Assembly (NCBI GenBank): GCA_014859375.1
Contig: JACUUH010000001.1
Location: 1 to 64,000 of the forward strand
Direction of reading: 5' to 3'
DNA length: 64,000 nt
DNA from: Gammaproteobacteria bacterium
GTDB lineage: Bacteria > Pseudomonadota > Gammaproteobacteria > Nitrosococcales > Methylophagaceae
Positions 9,475 through 18,071 of this stretch are shown one piece after another; position 1 is the stretch's first letter, and every line of letters begins with the position of its first letter. The notes under the pieces are model-generated. The model did no database searches and was not told the DNA's origin. It saw only the letters and a list, made by a program, of their open reading frames with translations. The translations under genes and the position numbers were made by a program.

Positions 9475-11652
9475 ATGTCAGCAATTTTATTTAAAGATGA
9501 CTGGTTAAAATTCCCAGGTGCTATTGTGGACTATGAGACTAAGAATGAATCATTTAAAAGAATGGTTTCGCTCTATAAACACATGGGAATAGAAAACTGC
9601 TTGTTTCCTTTAGCTTTACTTCAACCCGAACTTCAAGGTGTTGATCCATTTGATCCTAACTTAAGTGATGAAATGAAAACAAAGATAGGTATGGAATGCA
9701 CTTGGAACTATTGGTACTTTATAAGAGAAGTAGCAAGAATTCCTCCGGTGGCTGGCACCAACCCTATACCTTATAAAGCTAATAGAGGAAACCTTGCTGT
9801 GTCTTGGTTATTTCTTAACAACATAGACTCGGCGCTTATTCAACCTCGTCAGACTGGTAAATCAGTATCTACAGACGTTATAATGGATTGGGTAATGTAC
9901 ATAGCTGCGGTCAACACTTTGGTTACACTATTAACAAAAGACCATGACCTCAGAACAAAGAACGTGGAAAGATTGAAGAAGATAAGAGATCTATTGCCTT
10001 CTTATCTATTTACTTTAACAAGCTCCGACTCGGATAACCAGATAGGTCTTACTTATCGCATTAAAGGTAACTCTTATATCACTGGTGTAGCTCAAAACTC
10101 TGAGAGCGCGGCTAACAACCTAGGTCGTGGTTTAACATCCCCTATAATGCACATAGATGAAGGACCCTTCATTAAGTTTATCAAAGTTACTTTGGGTGCG
10201 GCGCTTGCATCTGGTACGGCCGCTAGAGAAGAAGCTGAGATGGAAGGTAAACCATACGGTAACATCTTCACTACAACGGCAGGTAAGAAAGATGATAGAG
10301 ACGGCAGTTACATGTACGACTTTATTCATTCAGGTGCTACTTGGGATGAAATGTTTTTCGATGCTAAGAATAAAGAAGACCTTATCAAGTTAATAGATAG
10401 AAACAAATCTGGTAAAAAGATTTTGGTTAATATAACCATGAGTCACCGGCAATTAGGTAAAACTGATAAATGGCTTTATGACGCCATGGCTAATGCCAAC
10501 GTTAGCGGGGAAGAGGCTGATAGAGATTTCTTTAACAGATGGACTAGTGGTAGTCAGAGTTCCCCGTTATCAACTGAAGTCAACAAGATCATTAAAGATT
10601 CGGAGACAGATCCTGTTTACAGAGAAATATCTAGAGACAGTTATGTTGTTAGGTGGTATGTGTCTGAGGAAGAACTAAGTTCTATGATGAGAACAACTAG
10701 TTTCATTATGGGTCTAGATACTTCTGACGCTATAGGTAGAGACTCCCTTGCTATTGTAATAAGGGATGTTAAGGATTTATCTGTAGTTGGTGCCGCTACT
10801 ATTAACGAGACTAATCTAATTAGGTTCTCTAAGTTCCTAGCAGACCTTTTAATCAAGTACCCTAATATAACCCTTATCCCTGAAAAGAAAAGTTCAGCAC
10901 AGGCTATTATAGACTCTCTATTGATTCATTTAGTGAATGCTAATATAGATCCATTTAGAAGAATATTTAGCAATGTGGTAAACGAGTACACCGAAAGGGA
11001 AAGAGAGTATCACGAAATTCAAACGCCTATGAATAGAAGGTCGCAAGGTTTCTACGATAGGTATAAGAAGATATTCGGGTTTAATACCTCAGGCAGTAGT
11101 AGGGATTTATTATTCTCCACCGTTTTACAAACAGCTGCTAAAGAAAGTGGTCATTTAGTTAGAGATAGAACTTTAACTACTGAGATACTTGGTTTAGTTG
11201 TTAAAAACGGTAGGATAGATCACTCTAATGGTAATCACGATGACATGGTGTTTAGTTGGTTGTTGACACAGTGGATGATTAGTCACTCTAAGAATTTAAG
11301 TTTCTATGGAATTGATACATCTAAAGTGTTATCTAGAGTAACAGGTAAGGCTAAGCAATTAAGTGACTTTGAGATGTATGAAATTGAAGTTCAAAGAGAT
11401 ATAAAGGCCCAGATAGAGGATATCTACGAAGAACTTACAAAAGTTACAGATGAGTTTATGATTGCTCAGTATGAAAGGAAGTTATACTCTTTAAACGCCA
11501 GATTGAAAGATGAGGATGTTTTAGAAGGTATGACGATTGATAAACTTATTACCGATGCCACGGAAACCAGAGCTCAAAATAATCGTAAAAGATTAATGCA
11601 ACAAAGAGCTAGGGTTGGTAGAGAAAATAGGTTCGGCAATTATTATCAATAA
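9475..11652 (+). CDS. terL: terminase large subunit (phiKZ gp25-like)
   Basis: A 725-residue DNA-packaging motor. The ATPase half has a Walker A-like PRQTGKS (about 124-130) and a Walker B IMHIDEG (about 224-230). The C-terminal RNase H-fold nuclease has GLDTSD (about 413-418) and NHDDMV (about 587-592), both carrying metal-binding aspartates. It pumps DNA into the prohead and cuts concatemers. The length fits phiKZ-type terminases, which are larger than the T4 enzyme. No intron or inserted endonuclease is present. Confidence 0.92.
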   Translation: MSAILFKDDWLKFPGAIVDYETKNESFKRMVSLYKHMGIENCLFPLALLQPELQGVDPFDPNLSDEMKTKIGMECTWNYWYFIREVARIPPVAGTNPIPYKANRGNLAVSWLFLNNIDSALIQPRQTGKSVSTDVIMDWVMYIAAVNTLVTLLTKDHDLRTKNVERLKKIRDLLPSYLFTLTSSDSDNQIGLTYRIKGNSYITGVAQNSESAANNLGRGLTSPIMHIDEGPFIKFIKVTLGAALASGTAAREEAEMEGKPYGNIFTTTAGKKDDRDGSYMYDFIHSGATWDEMFFDAKNKEDLIKLIDRNKSGKKILVNITMSHRQLGKTDKWLYDAMANANVSGEEADRDFFNRWTSGSQSSPLSTEVNKIIKDSETDPVYREISRDSYVVRWYVSEEELSSMMRTTSFIMGLDTSDAIGRDSLAIVIRDVKDLSVVGAATINETNLIRFSKFLADLLIKYPNITLIPEKKSSAQAIIDSLLIHLVNANIDPFRRIFSNVVNEYTEREREYHEIQTPMNRRSQGFYDRYKKIFGFNTSGSSRDLLFSTVLQTAAKESGHLVRDRTLTTEILGLVVKNGRIDHSNGNHDDMVFSWLLTQWMISHSKNLSFYGIDTSKVLSRVTGKAKQLSDFEMYEIEVQRDIKAQIEDIYEELTKVTDEFMIAQYERKLYSLNARLKDEDVLEGMTIDKLITDATETRAQNNRKRLMQQRARVGRENRFGNYYQ

Positions 11653-11660
11653 CGGTATAA

Positions 11661-11693
11661 ATAATACAGGTAGGTCTAACCTACCTGTATTAT
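11661..11693. terminator. bidirectional terminator
   Basis: A near-perfect inverted repeat (ATAATACAGGTAGGT / ACCTACCTGTATTAT) with a 3-nt loop lies between the convergent terminase and 11700 genes and is flanked by T runs in both directions. Confidence 0.85.
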
Positions 11694-11699
11694 TGTTTT

Positions 11700-12926
11700 C
11701 TACCCTTGATAATGCTTTTTAGCAAAAGCTCTTAAAACAATATATATCTGTAACCCTGTCCTAACAGAAGCTTGCAACACTCTGTTTCTTGTTCTAACAG
11801 ATCTCTTAACAATAGCCTCAGCTAAATCTCTCATTTCTATCAATTGGGAATCGGACATTCTAGATGCAGAATAAATATTTTTGAGTTTAACTACTAAACC
11901 GCCTATGTCAGAAGGATTAGCCATTATACCTACCTTTTCAGATAAGTATTGATAAGCATGTAATAGAGTTTCATCCAACAACTTCTCTATCTTCTTATCT
12001 CCGCCTGAACCAAAGTTATCTGAACAGTAATCTAACGCCTGTCTTAGATGATCTGGGTTCATGCTAGACATTATATCTGATACCACGTCCACTAATTCAG
12101 ATCTGATGAAAGTAGGTTTATCACTTATGATGTTTTTTAAATATCTAGTATAAGCCGTATGATCTCTCATCTTCTCTAGCAATTCTTTCTCACCGTCTAT
12201 TTCTACAACAGTAGTTTTAGAGGTCACCCTGAGGTTTTCTTCCTTAACCCTAGCAAAGACTGTGTGAATCTTCTTAACGATCTCTCTGAGGCGCTTCTGG
12301 ACGTCTGAGATAACGTTTATGACGTCTTTATCATCTCTCATATGTAAAAAAGATTCATAATGTATACCGCTAGAAGATAAAATCATTTTTGTTCTATGGT
12401 CTAGTAAACCTTGCCAAGAACCATATTGTTTAATTTCAAACTTTCTTGATAAGGCTTCGTATGTAGCAATCGCCACGGCTCTATCTGCTAGATAAGGAAA
12501 ATGTCTAACGACAACGCTACTTAAAAGTTTATATTGGAACATTAGGATAGTTTCTGTCATCCCTTGTTCTTTTTCTCTAGCTGATAACTTAGTGGAATTC
12601 ATAATTTTGTGTGTTATCCAAACACATGATAGATTCACAGAGTCATTTGCTCTAACCCAACCGTCGTCAATAGTATCTAGTCTCTTTATCTTTTCTCTAA
12701 TATCTTCTTCATCTACTTCGAGGACTTCTTCAAACCAACGATCTCTATCGCTAGATTTATACCGAATAGGGTTAACCCCTATAAGGTTTCCAGTAAAGAA
12801 TTCTAGATGATCCTCATTTCTATTCATGAATTCTAAACGAATATCTCTGATAGTTTTAATAGTCGACCTATTAGCTTCAAACCTATCACAGACTTCATCG
12901 AAAACTGACTTAATATCTTTGCTCAT
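11700..12926 (-). CDS. unknown 408-residue protein
   Basis: Not recognised. A mostly helical, charged protein with long predicted helices (for example KDVINVISDVQKRLREIVKKIHTVFARVKEENL) and no membrane segment. Single minus-strand gene between the terminase and an early-type promoter region, sharing a bidirectional terminator with the terminase. Its genome position beside packaging genes suggests a virion or assembly role, but nothing in the sequence proves it. Confidence 0.6.
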   Translation of the reverse strand: MSKDIKSVFDEVCDRFEANRSTIKTIRDIRLEFMNRNEDHLEFFTGNLIGVNPIRYKSSDRDRWFEEVLEVDEEDIREKIKRLDTIDDGWVRANDSVNLSCVWITHKIMNSTKLSAREKEQGMTETILMFQYKLLSSVVVRHFPYLADRAVAIATYEALSRKFEIKQYGSWQGLLDHRTKMILSSSGIHYESFLHMRDDKDVINVISDVQKRLREIVKKIHTVFARVKEENLRVTSKTTVVEIDGEKELLEKMRDHTAYTRYLKNIISDKPTFIRSELVDVVSDIMSSMNPDHLRQALDYCSDNFGSGGDKKIEKLLDETLLHAYQYLSEKVGIMANPSDIGGLVVKLKNIYSASRMSDSQLIEMRDLAEAIVKRSVRTRNRVLQASVRTGLQIYIVLRAFAKKHYQG

Positions 12927-12977
12927 TGTTAAAGACCTTATAATTAAACTTCACACATAATTCGACAGTAAATAGTG

Positions 12978-13016
12978 TTTAACCTAAAGTCAACTCCATA
13001 TTACTACAATGTAAAT
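12978..13016 (+). promoter_or_regulatory. early-type phage promoter
   Basis: TTTAACCTAAAGTCAA followed by CCATATTACTACAATGTAAAT, matching the block at 344-379 almost base for base. It lies about 80 nt before the 13094 gene. Confidence 0.7.
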
Positions 13017-13093
13017 AGAGACTTAAGGTTTTTATTATGAGGTATGATGTTAAACTATCATATCTATTTTTTAACCCTTAAAGGAGGGATGAA

Positions 13094-13333
13094 ATGAAAA
13101 CCTTAATAACCACGTTAAGATCAACTGCCCTGTGTATAGAGCACGCGGCATTGGAGGACTGTGATCTTCCAGAGTGTTTGGAAACGGAGATGAAAGCTAA
13201 ACTTCTAAATGAAGATGGTAGCTTGAATCACCAAAATGCTGATATCCTTGAAGCTGAGGGATGGATAGTAGGTCTTAATGAAAAGGACCTGGTAGTGCAG
13301 GTAAATGCTACTAGGTTCAGTGTATCACTTTAA
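13094..13333 (+). CDS. unknown small protein
   Basis: A 79-residue protein with a very strong ribosome site (AAAGGAGGG). It has two nearby cysteines (CDLPEC) and no membrane segment. It is the first gene after an early-type promoter, 18 nt before the cell wall hydrolase, and so may be made early. Function unknown. Confidence 0.65.
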   Translation: MKTLITTLRSTALCIEHAALEDCDLPECLETEMKAKLLNEDGSLNHQNADILEAEGWIVGLNEKDLVVQVNATRFSVSL

Positions 13334-13351
13334 TTTTAAAAGGGAGTCAAG

Positions 13352-14080
13352 ATGAAAGCTTGGCATTTAATATTTTTAGCGTTAGGGTTCTTTGCTCTAA
13401 CAGCTATTTCATTTGATCTAAGAATGGGTCAAAAAGAAACAGTGGACAAAATGGTGAGCGTTGAAGAAAAACTTCAGCTCTTAGAAGAGAAACAAAAAAG
13501 TTTGGAGGAAGAAGTTAAGGACACACAAGAAGTAGTTCTTGACTTATTGGAAACACCCAACGTTTCCATGCTTCCAAAGAAACAAGTTAGGGAGGTTGAG
13601 ATAGTGCAGCCTCCAAAAATTATCATTAGAGGACAAGAAGTCACGCTGGAAGGAGAGCTGAGATGTTTAGCTCTCAATATCTATTTTGAAGGGAGAAATC
13701 GTTCTTCCTTCATGAAGGAAGCTGTAGGTTGGGCTACGGCTAATCGTATCGGTAAATACGGTAATCGTAATTTCTGTGATACCGTAACCAATGCACGGTG
13801 GGTAGATGGTGGCATTGAAAAACATCAATGCCACTTCTCGTGGTATTGCGATGGTGAGGTTATCAAGGAAGTGGCTTTTAATAAGCTTGAAGATGAAGCT
13901 TATAAAAGATCGGTAGATTTAGCTAAGCGTGTTATAGCTAGATCCACTCACGGAGGCCCTGAGGCCGACATCACAGGTGGAGCCACTCATTATCACCGTG
14001 ATGATGTAGAACCTTACTGGAGAGAGTCTATGGCTCTTGTAGGGCAATTCGATGACCATATCTTTTACATAGGTCATTAA
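13352..14080 (+). CDS. SleB-type cell wall hydrolase, membrane anchored
   Basis: A 242-residue protein with the Hydrolase_2 (SleB/CwlJ) domain at about 103-241: ALNIYFEGRNR with the presumed catalytic glutamate E113, then EAVGWATANRI, CHFSWYCDG, GATHYHRDDVEPYW and DDHIFYIG. It would cleave peptidoglycan glycan strands. Residues 3-21 form a hydrophobic signal or anchor, followed by a coiled coil (about 30-65), so the enzyme is probably displayed in the periplasm from the inner membrane. It may serve as endolysin or a periplasmic remodelling enzyme. Preceded by a GGGAG ribosome site. Confidence 0.85.
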   Translation: MKAWHLIFLALGFFALTAISFDLRMGQKETVDKMVSVEEKLQLLEEKQKSLEEEVKDTQEVVLDLLETPNVSMLPKKQVREVEIVQPPKIIIRGQEVTLEGELRCLALNIYFEGRNRSSFMKEAVGWATANRIGKYGNRNFCDTVTNARWVDGGIEKHQCHFSWYCDGEVIKEVAFNKLEDEAYKRSVDLAKRVIARSTHGGPEADITGGATHYHRDDVEPYWRESMALVGQFDDHIFYIGH

Positions 14081-14093
14081 AGAAGCTTTTTAA

Positions 14094-14121
14094 AGAGTAT
14101 TGGGGATATCCCCAATACTCT
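14094..14121. terminator. perfect 28-nt palindromic hairpin
   Basis: AGAGTATTGGGG / CCCCAATACTCT with an ATAT centre lies between the hydrolase and the 14155 gene. There is no good T run, so it may act as a transcript end-stabiliser or weak terminator. Confidence 0.6.
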
Positions 14122-14154
14122 AATTTATACCGTAAACAGAGAAAGGAGAAACAT

Positions 14155-14520
14155 ATGTTTACATTGAATGAGATCCAATTTCAACAGATGTCGAAAGAAT
14201 TAGACGCCATCCCTGTAATTGAATTTGGAGTGATCATGAATTGGATAGCAAACAAACCAACTCGACTGTTGGCGTTACCTCAAGAGGAAGAAAATGTGAT
14301 AACATTAGCTTCTGATCAATTTCAGCTGATCACTGCTATAATAAACATCATTAGAGGTTATAACACCTCCGAAGGATGTTGCTGCATTCACTGGATGGTC
14401 ACAGACCAAATCTTTAATAGCGTTAGCTATCCAGTATTAAAGATAGTGGCGGACGATGAGCGTCTTGAGTTTATTCTTAATTATCTAAAACACCGTAAAG
14501 CTTTAGAAAAACAAAAATAA
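14155..14520 (+). CDS. unknown 121-residue protein
   Basis: Strong AAAGGAG ribosome site. Contains a cysteine cluster (EGCCCIHW) in the second half; no other motif. It is followed 11 nt later by the 14532 gene and they form a pair. Function not recognised. Confidence 0.6.
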   Translation: MFTLNEIQFQQMSKELDAIPVIEFGVIMNWIANKPTRLLALPQEEENVITLASDQFQLITAIINIIRGYNTSEGCCCIHWMVTDQIFNSVSYPVLKIVADDERLEFILNYLKHRKALEKQK

Positions 14521-14531
14521 AGGAGGGTGAG

Positions 14532-14792
14532 ATGTTAAAGTCAGTCGTTGAAATTAATGAAGAGGTTGAAGTGTCTGTAGGGTTAAAGGTTACCTTTCCT
14601 AGCACCCTAGTTGGGGTCATGGCTTACGCCGACCTTTTGGCGGGTATTATAAACTACAATGCTCAGTCAGAACAGGCGATAGATATAAATGTAACCTCTA
14701 CTAATAGCGGTTATGTATTAGAAGTCCTTAATCCCGAAGTGGGTAATAACCGCCATTGGATTAAGGATTGGGTTAAGGACCTAGACATCTAA
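14532..14792 (+). CDS. unknown 86-residue protein
   Basis: A small acidic protein with an AAAGGAGG ribosome site overlapping the end of the upstream gene. No membrane segment or known motif. Second gene of a two-gene unit ended by the terminator at 14806. Confidence 0.6.
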   Translation: MLKSVVEINEEVEVSVGLKVTFPSTLVGVMAYADLLAGIINYNAQSEQAIDINVTSTNSGYVLEVLNPEVGNNRHWIKDWVKDLDI

Positions 14793-14805
14793 CTAACGGT
14801 ATATT

Positions 14806-14837
14806 AAGACTACCCCTTACAGGTAGTCTTTTTTTGT
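14806..14837 (+). terminator. rho-independent terminator
   Basis: AAGACTACC / GGTAGTCTT stem followed by T7. It closes the 14155-14792 unit. Confidence 0.85.
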
Positions 14838-14926
14838 TTAAAATACCCTATTTACTAGGTGTTTTTTAATGTATGTAAAAAAATACTTTTAAGACGAATC
14901 TAAAAAGGGATATTTATTTACAATTG

Positions 14927-14965
14927 GTAAAAGGGGTCCCCCTCCGGGGATCAGACCCCTTTTAC
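14927..14965. repeat. 12-bp inverted repeat, GC-rich centre
   Basis: GTAAAAGGGGTC and GACCCCTTTTAC are perfect complements, and the loop can itself form CCCC/GGGG. The result is a long cruciform-capable structure without a following T run. Confidence 0.75.
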
Positions 14966-15152
14966 GATTTCTAATTTCTAAGTCTACGTTCGTGCACCGG
15001 TCGCTCTGCTCCCTGCTTACTCCAGTCGCTCTGCTCCTTCTCGTAAGGCACTTCACTAAAAAATTTTCAAAAAAATGAAAATCACTATAACATATTAGAC
15101 ATAGTAAAAAAATATTTTTTTTTTGAAAATTTTAAATACTAATACTTAAGTT

Positions 15153-15185
15153 AGAGAGAAAGGTTTCTTTCAGACCTTTCTCTCT
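15153..15185. repeat. 12-bp hairpin
   Basis: AGAGAGAAAGGT / ACCTTTCTCTCT perfect stem with a 9-nt loop, in the gene-free stretch downstream of the minus-strand 15278 gene. Confidence 0.75.
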
Positions 15186-15211
15186 GAAGTGTTAAGTTAT
15201 AAACCTTAATC

Positions 15212-15263
15212 CCATTATTCTTTTTTTGTTGTTTCATCGAGTGAAACAAAAAAAGAATAATGG
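15212..15263 (-). terminator. long hairpin, terminator for the minus-strand genes
   Basis: CCATTATTCTTTTTTT pairs with AAAAAAAGAATAATGG, and GTTTCA with TGAAAC inside. It lies 15 nt past the stop of the 15278 gene. The T-rich arm would supply termination on the minus strand. Confidence 0.75.
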
Positions 15264-15277
15264 TTGTTATGTCTTTT

Positions 15278-15868
15278 TTATTCGTTTGTTAGTTTTATGA
15301 ATCCTCTACGCACGAAGTGCAATAGTTTAGATTTTACAAAACTATAAGGTTTAATAGTGGCATTGGAACTATCTTTAACCAGCGGCACGCCGGACTCAGT
15401 GAATATCTTAGAGATAAAGTTAGAGGCTAGTAATTCACTAACTTCCTTACAACTACCTAGCTCATTATCTAAGTAGGAACTGAAGGTCTTTAGTAACTCA
15501 TTAGATGGTTCTTCGCTTAACTTCTCTAACTCTTCTAGTCTACACTTTATTTTTTGTTTAGTATCAGAATCTACCAATACTTTGTACAACGAGTAAGGTG
15601 CGCCTTCCAATTCTTCTAATTTATCTAATGAAACACCACTACCTACTTTATAAGTAAATAGCGCGTTATTAGGACCTAGTTTATCAAAGTCTTCAAACGC
15701 CACGCTTATGTGAGTATATGGATCAGTGCCAAACACAAATCCTTTGTTATCATTTAAGTTATCTATGTTTGTTAGTATTACATAGACTTCATGTACGTCT
15801 GAGGTAGTTTCTCTCAATTCACTTAAAGCCATAGCTTCAAAGCTAATGTTTAGATTATCTTTATTCAT
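15278..15868 (-). CDS. unknown 196-residue protein
   Basis: Not recognised. An acidic protein with a helical, leucine-rich middle (CRLEELEKLSEEPSNELLKTF) and no membrane segment. It follows the 15893 gene by 24 nt in the same minus unit and is probably co-transcribed with it. Confidence 0.6.
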   Translation of the reverse strand: MNKDNLNISFEAMALSELRETTSDVHEVYVILTNIDNLNDNKGFVFGTDPYTHISVAFEDFDKLGPNNALFTYKVGSGVSLDKLEELEGAPYSLYKVLVDSDTKQKIKCRLEELEKLSEEPSNELLKTFSSYLDNELGSCKEVSELLASNFISKIFTESGVPLVKDSSNATIKPYSFVKSKLLHFVRRGFIKLTNE

Positions 15869-15892
15869 TTCTTTATCTTCCTATCTTTCTTA

Positions 15893-16702
15893 TTAGAATC
15901 TACCGCCGGTTATTCTTTTGAGATGTCGCTTATAAGCTTCCTTATCTCCAAACACAGCCATTTTTCTCCAGGTCTCTTCAAAATACTCTTGATACATTTC
16001 TTCTGCATCTGAATATTCTTCAACTATTGAACTAAACCTACCTAATTCTTGACCACCTGATAGTTGAGCCTGATCTATTTGAATAATTAATTTATTGTAA
16101 ATATAAGACTTTACAGCAAGTTCTACTAATTTTGAGAACTTAGGTAGTATACCAGGAGTTAAGTTATTTAACTCTGCATCATTTTCTAACACACATCTTA
16201 AGTGTAGGTTAGGTGCATACTGATGATTAATGTTTGCTAATACGGTATTCTCACCAACTAATCTAATATCGTGATGTGAGATATTAGGGATTGGTAGATG
16301 AGACATCATTAAACCTGCTGTAGCGTCTTCTATAGCGCTAGCACCTTGGTTATACATATTAGCCGTAGTAGGAGATTGGTTAGAACCAATTACTAGAGAG
16401 TAAACTCTACTGATTCTTCTATTCTCTGTGGCTGCCATCGGGATACGCCATAAGGTCTTATTGTCCATAGTGTATTCTGGAATTATACCTTTTAAAGGAA
16501 TGGTTACTTCCTGACCACCTACTAAGTTTAGATCTTTCATAACTCTAGGTTCAATCACCTGCTCTCTTATTAAGTAATCAATTGAGATAGGTGTTCTTTT
16601 TACGAATGAACCGAATATAGCTTCATTAACAAAAGCTCTTTCTAAAATAGCTTGTGGGATCTTAAACTTTAAATCTGTGATAGCGTTGTCTATTGCATTC
16701 AT
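15893..16702 (-). CDS. probable virion structural protein
   Basis: A 269-residue protein without a recognised enzyme motif. A middle region rich in asparagine and proline (HLPIPNISHHDIRLVGENTVLANINHQYAPNLHLRC) looks like a beta-structured virion protein. It is first in a two-gene minus unit, upstream of which lies the TATGTAAAAAA-type motif. The structural role is inferred from style only. Confidence 0.5.
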   Translation of the reverse strand: MNAIDNAITDLKFKIPQAILERAFVNEAIFGSFVKRTPISIDYLIREQVIEPRVMKDLNLVGGQEVTIPLKGIIPEYTMDNKTLWRIPMAATENRRISRVYSLVIGSNQSPTTANMYNQGASAIEDATAGLMMSHLPIPNISHHDIRLVGENTVLANINHQYAPNLHLRCVLENDAELNNLTPGILPKFSKLVELAVKSYIYNKLIIQIDQAQLSGGQELGRFSSIVEEYSDAEEMYQEYFEETWRKMAVFGDKEAYKRHLKRITGGRF

Positions 16703-16737
16703 TTTTTTATACCTTAATTAGAACATTCTACCCTACT

Positions 16738-16777
16738 TATATGTAAAAAAGTAGTTTGCACTTTACTTAATTTGAAT
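16738..16777. promoter_or_regulatory. divergent promoter region before phuZ
   Basis: On the plus strand CACTTTACTTAATTTGAAT (16759-16777) resembles the early-type block and lies about 90 nt before the phuZ start. An adjacent ATATGTAAAAAAGTAGTTT stretch repeats a motif seen at 14872 and 26122 and may serve the minus-strand 16702 gene. Confidence 0.5.
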
Positions 16778-16863
16778 CACAAAATAGGTAGATAATAACT
16801 AACCACCTATCGTGTGGGTAAATTTGTCTAACTTTTTCAACCTTAATTGGAGATTAATCTAAT

Positions 16864-17829
16864 ATGAGTGATAAGCAAATCGGAACTCTAAGAGTCTATG
16901 GATGCGGTGGCATGGGTACTAACGTAGCTAGTTACTTCAATGGCGCAGGTGTAGAACCTGGTACAGCCGCTATAGAAGCTGTATACATTGACACTAGTCG
17001 TTCTAATCTTAAAGAAGGTTTAGCCGAAGATGATGTTTACATCCTACCAAATGTAGACGGCTCTGGTAAAATCCGTAAAGAAAACTATCAAGAAATTTCT
17101 AATGTAATTAAGCAGATTTTATTAGAGTTTGTTCCTGGTGATTTTAACGTTGTTGTATTTAGCGCCTCTGGTGGCTCTGGTTCTGTAATTGGACCTTTGT
17201 TATTGGGTGAGTTATTAAATCGTGGTCTTTCAGCTGTTTGTATGGTAGTAGGTTCTGATGAATCTATTCTAACTGCAGAAAACACTTTGAAGACATTGAA
17301 GTCTTTAGAAGCTATTGCTAAATCTTCTAAGTTGCCAGTGGTTATGCGTTATGAACACAATGACCGTCGTCGTTCTGAAGTAGATAATCAAATTCGTTTG
17401 GCGATTTCAGCATTGGCTATCTTAGCGTCTAAGCAAAACCGTGAATTAGATTCAGCAGACATTGCTAACTGGGTTCAATTCTCTAAAACTACTTCGGTGG
17501 CCCCACAGCTATCAATGTTAGAAATCTTTGCTGATGTAGATTCAGCTAATGAAGTTAAAGATCCTATTTCAGTAGCAAGCATTTTCAAAGATGAAGACGG
17601 TGGTCGTCTACAAGCTATTCCTGAATATCATGCAGCCGGTTATACTAACCAAGCAAGTGGTGATGTTTCTGAATTGCACTTTGTAATTAGCATTGATGAC
17701 GTTCCTGGTATTTTTGGTAATATCAAAAAGACTTTAGATCAGTATAGTTCACAGCGTGACGGTCGTGTTAAACAAGCTTCTATTTTAGATGCTAACGATG
17801 TCACTACTGACGATGGTCTAGTTCTTTAA
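16864..17829 (+). CDS. phuZ: PhuZ-like phage tubulin
   Basis: A 321-residue tubulin/FtsZ-family GTPase, close in size to phiKZ-type PhuZ (about 315). The nucleotide-binding glycine motif GCGGMGTN is at residues 13-20 and the tubulin signature loop appears as SASGGSGSVIG (about 100-110). A segment rich in aspartates around 220-245 (EIFADVDSANEVKDP) fits the T7 loop region. The acidic C-terminal tail (DANDVTTDDGLVL) matches the tail needed for filament contacts in known PhuZ. PhuZ filaments centre the phage nucleus and carry capsids. Codon use is that of a highly expressed gene. Confidence 0.9.
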   Translation: MSDKQIGTLRVYGCGGMGTNVASYFNGAGVEPGTAAIEAVYIDTSRSNLKEGLAEDDVYILPNVDGSGKIRKENYQEISNVIKQILLEFVPGDFNVVVFSASGGSGSVIGPLLLGELLNRGLSAVCMVVGSDESILTAENTLKTLKSLEAIAKSSKLPVVMRYEHNDRRRSEVDNQIRLAISALAILASKQNRELDSADIANWVQFSKTTSVAPQLSMLEIFADVDSANEVKDPISVASIFKDEDGGRLQAIPEYHAAGYTNQASGDVSELHFVISIDDVPGIFGNIKKTLDQYSSQRDGRVKQASILDANDVTTDDGLVL

Positions 17830-17852
17830 TAAAGTTATAAAGGAGGTAAGCT

Positions 17853-18071
17853 ATGGCTTTATTTGTATGTGATGTATGCGGTACAGTAGATAGCACTGAT
17901 ATAGCTTACCCCGACGGTCTTATGGACGGCGGTAAGCCTTTAACAGAGTTAAAATGTACAGAATGTCAAACTGGTACCTGGCATGAGCTTTTCGAAAAAG
18001 AAGCTTATCGTCCAGAGTTTGATGTTGTCATTAACAGACCTTCTGGTATAGGTCTGGGTAGTGAGAAGTAA
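17853..18071 (+). CDS. small zinc-ribbon protein
   Basis: A 72-residue protein with two CxxC pairs (CDVCG at about 6-10 and CTECQ at about 36-40), the spacing of a rubredoxin-like zinc ribbon. AAAGGAGG ribosome site; 23 nt after phuZ and probably co-transcribed. The C-terminal tail is likely disordered. Function unknown; nucleic-acid or protein binding is possible. Confidence 0.7.
   Translation: MALFVCDVCGTVDSTDIAYPDGLMDGGKPLTELKCTECQTGTWHELFEKEAYRPEFDVVINRPSGIGLGSEK

Larger units (their letters stand above)
14838..15277. other. gene-free region rich in hairpins and a tandem repeat
   Basis: No credible ORF between the convergent 14532 and 15278 genes. It holds a TATGTAAAAAAATACTTT motif near 14873, a perfect 12-bp inverted repeat at 14927-14965, two copies of GTCGCTCTGCTCC 25 nt apart (15000 and 15025) in an oddly GC-rich island, and two strong hairpins. 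Without a known function it is best viewed as a regulatory or remnant segment. Confidence 0.55.
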
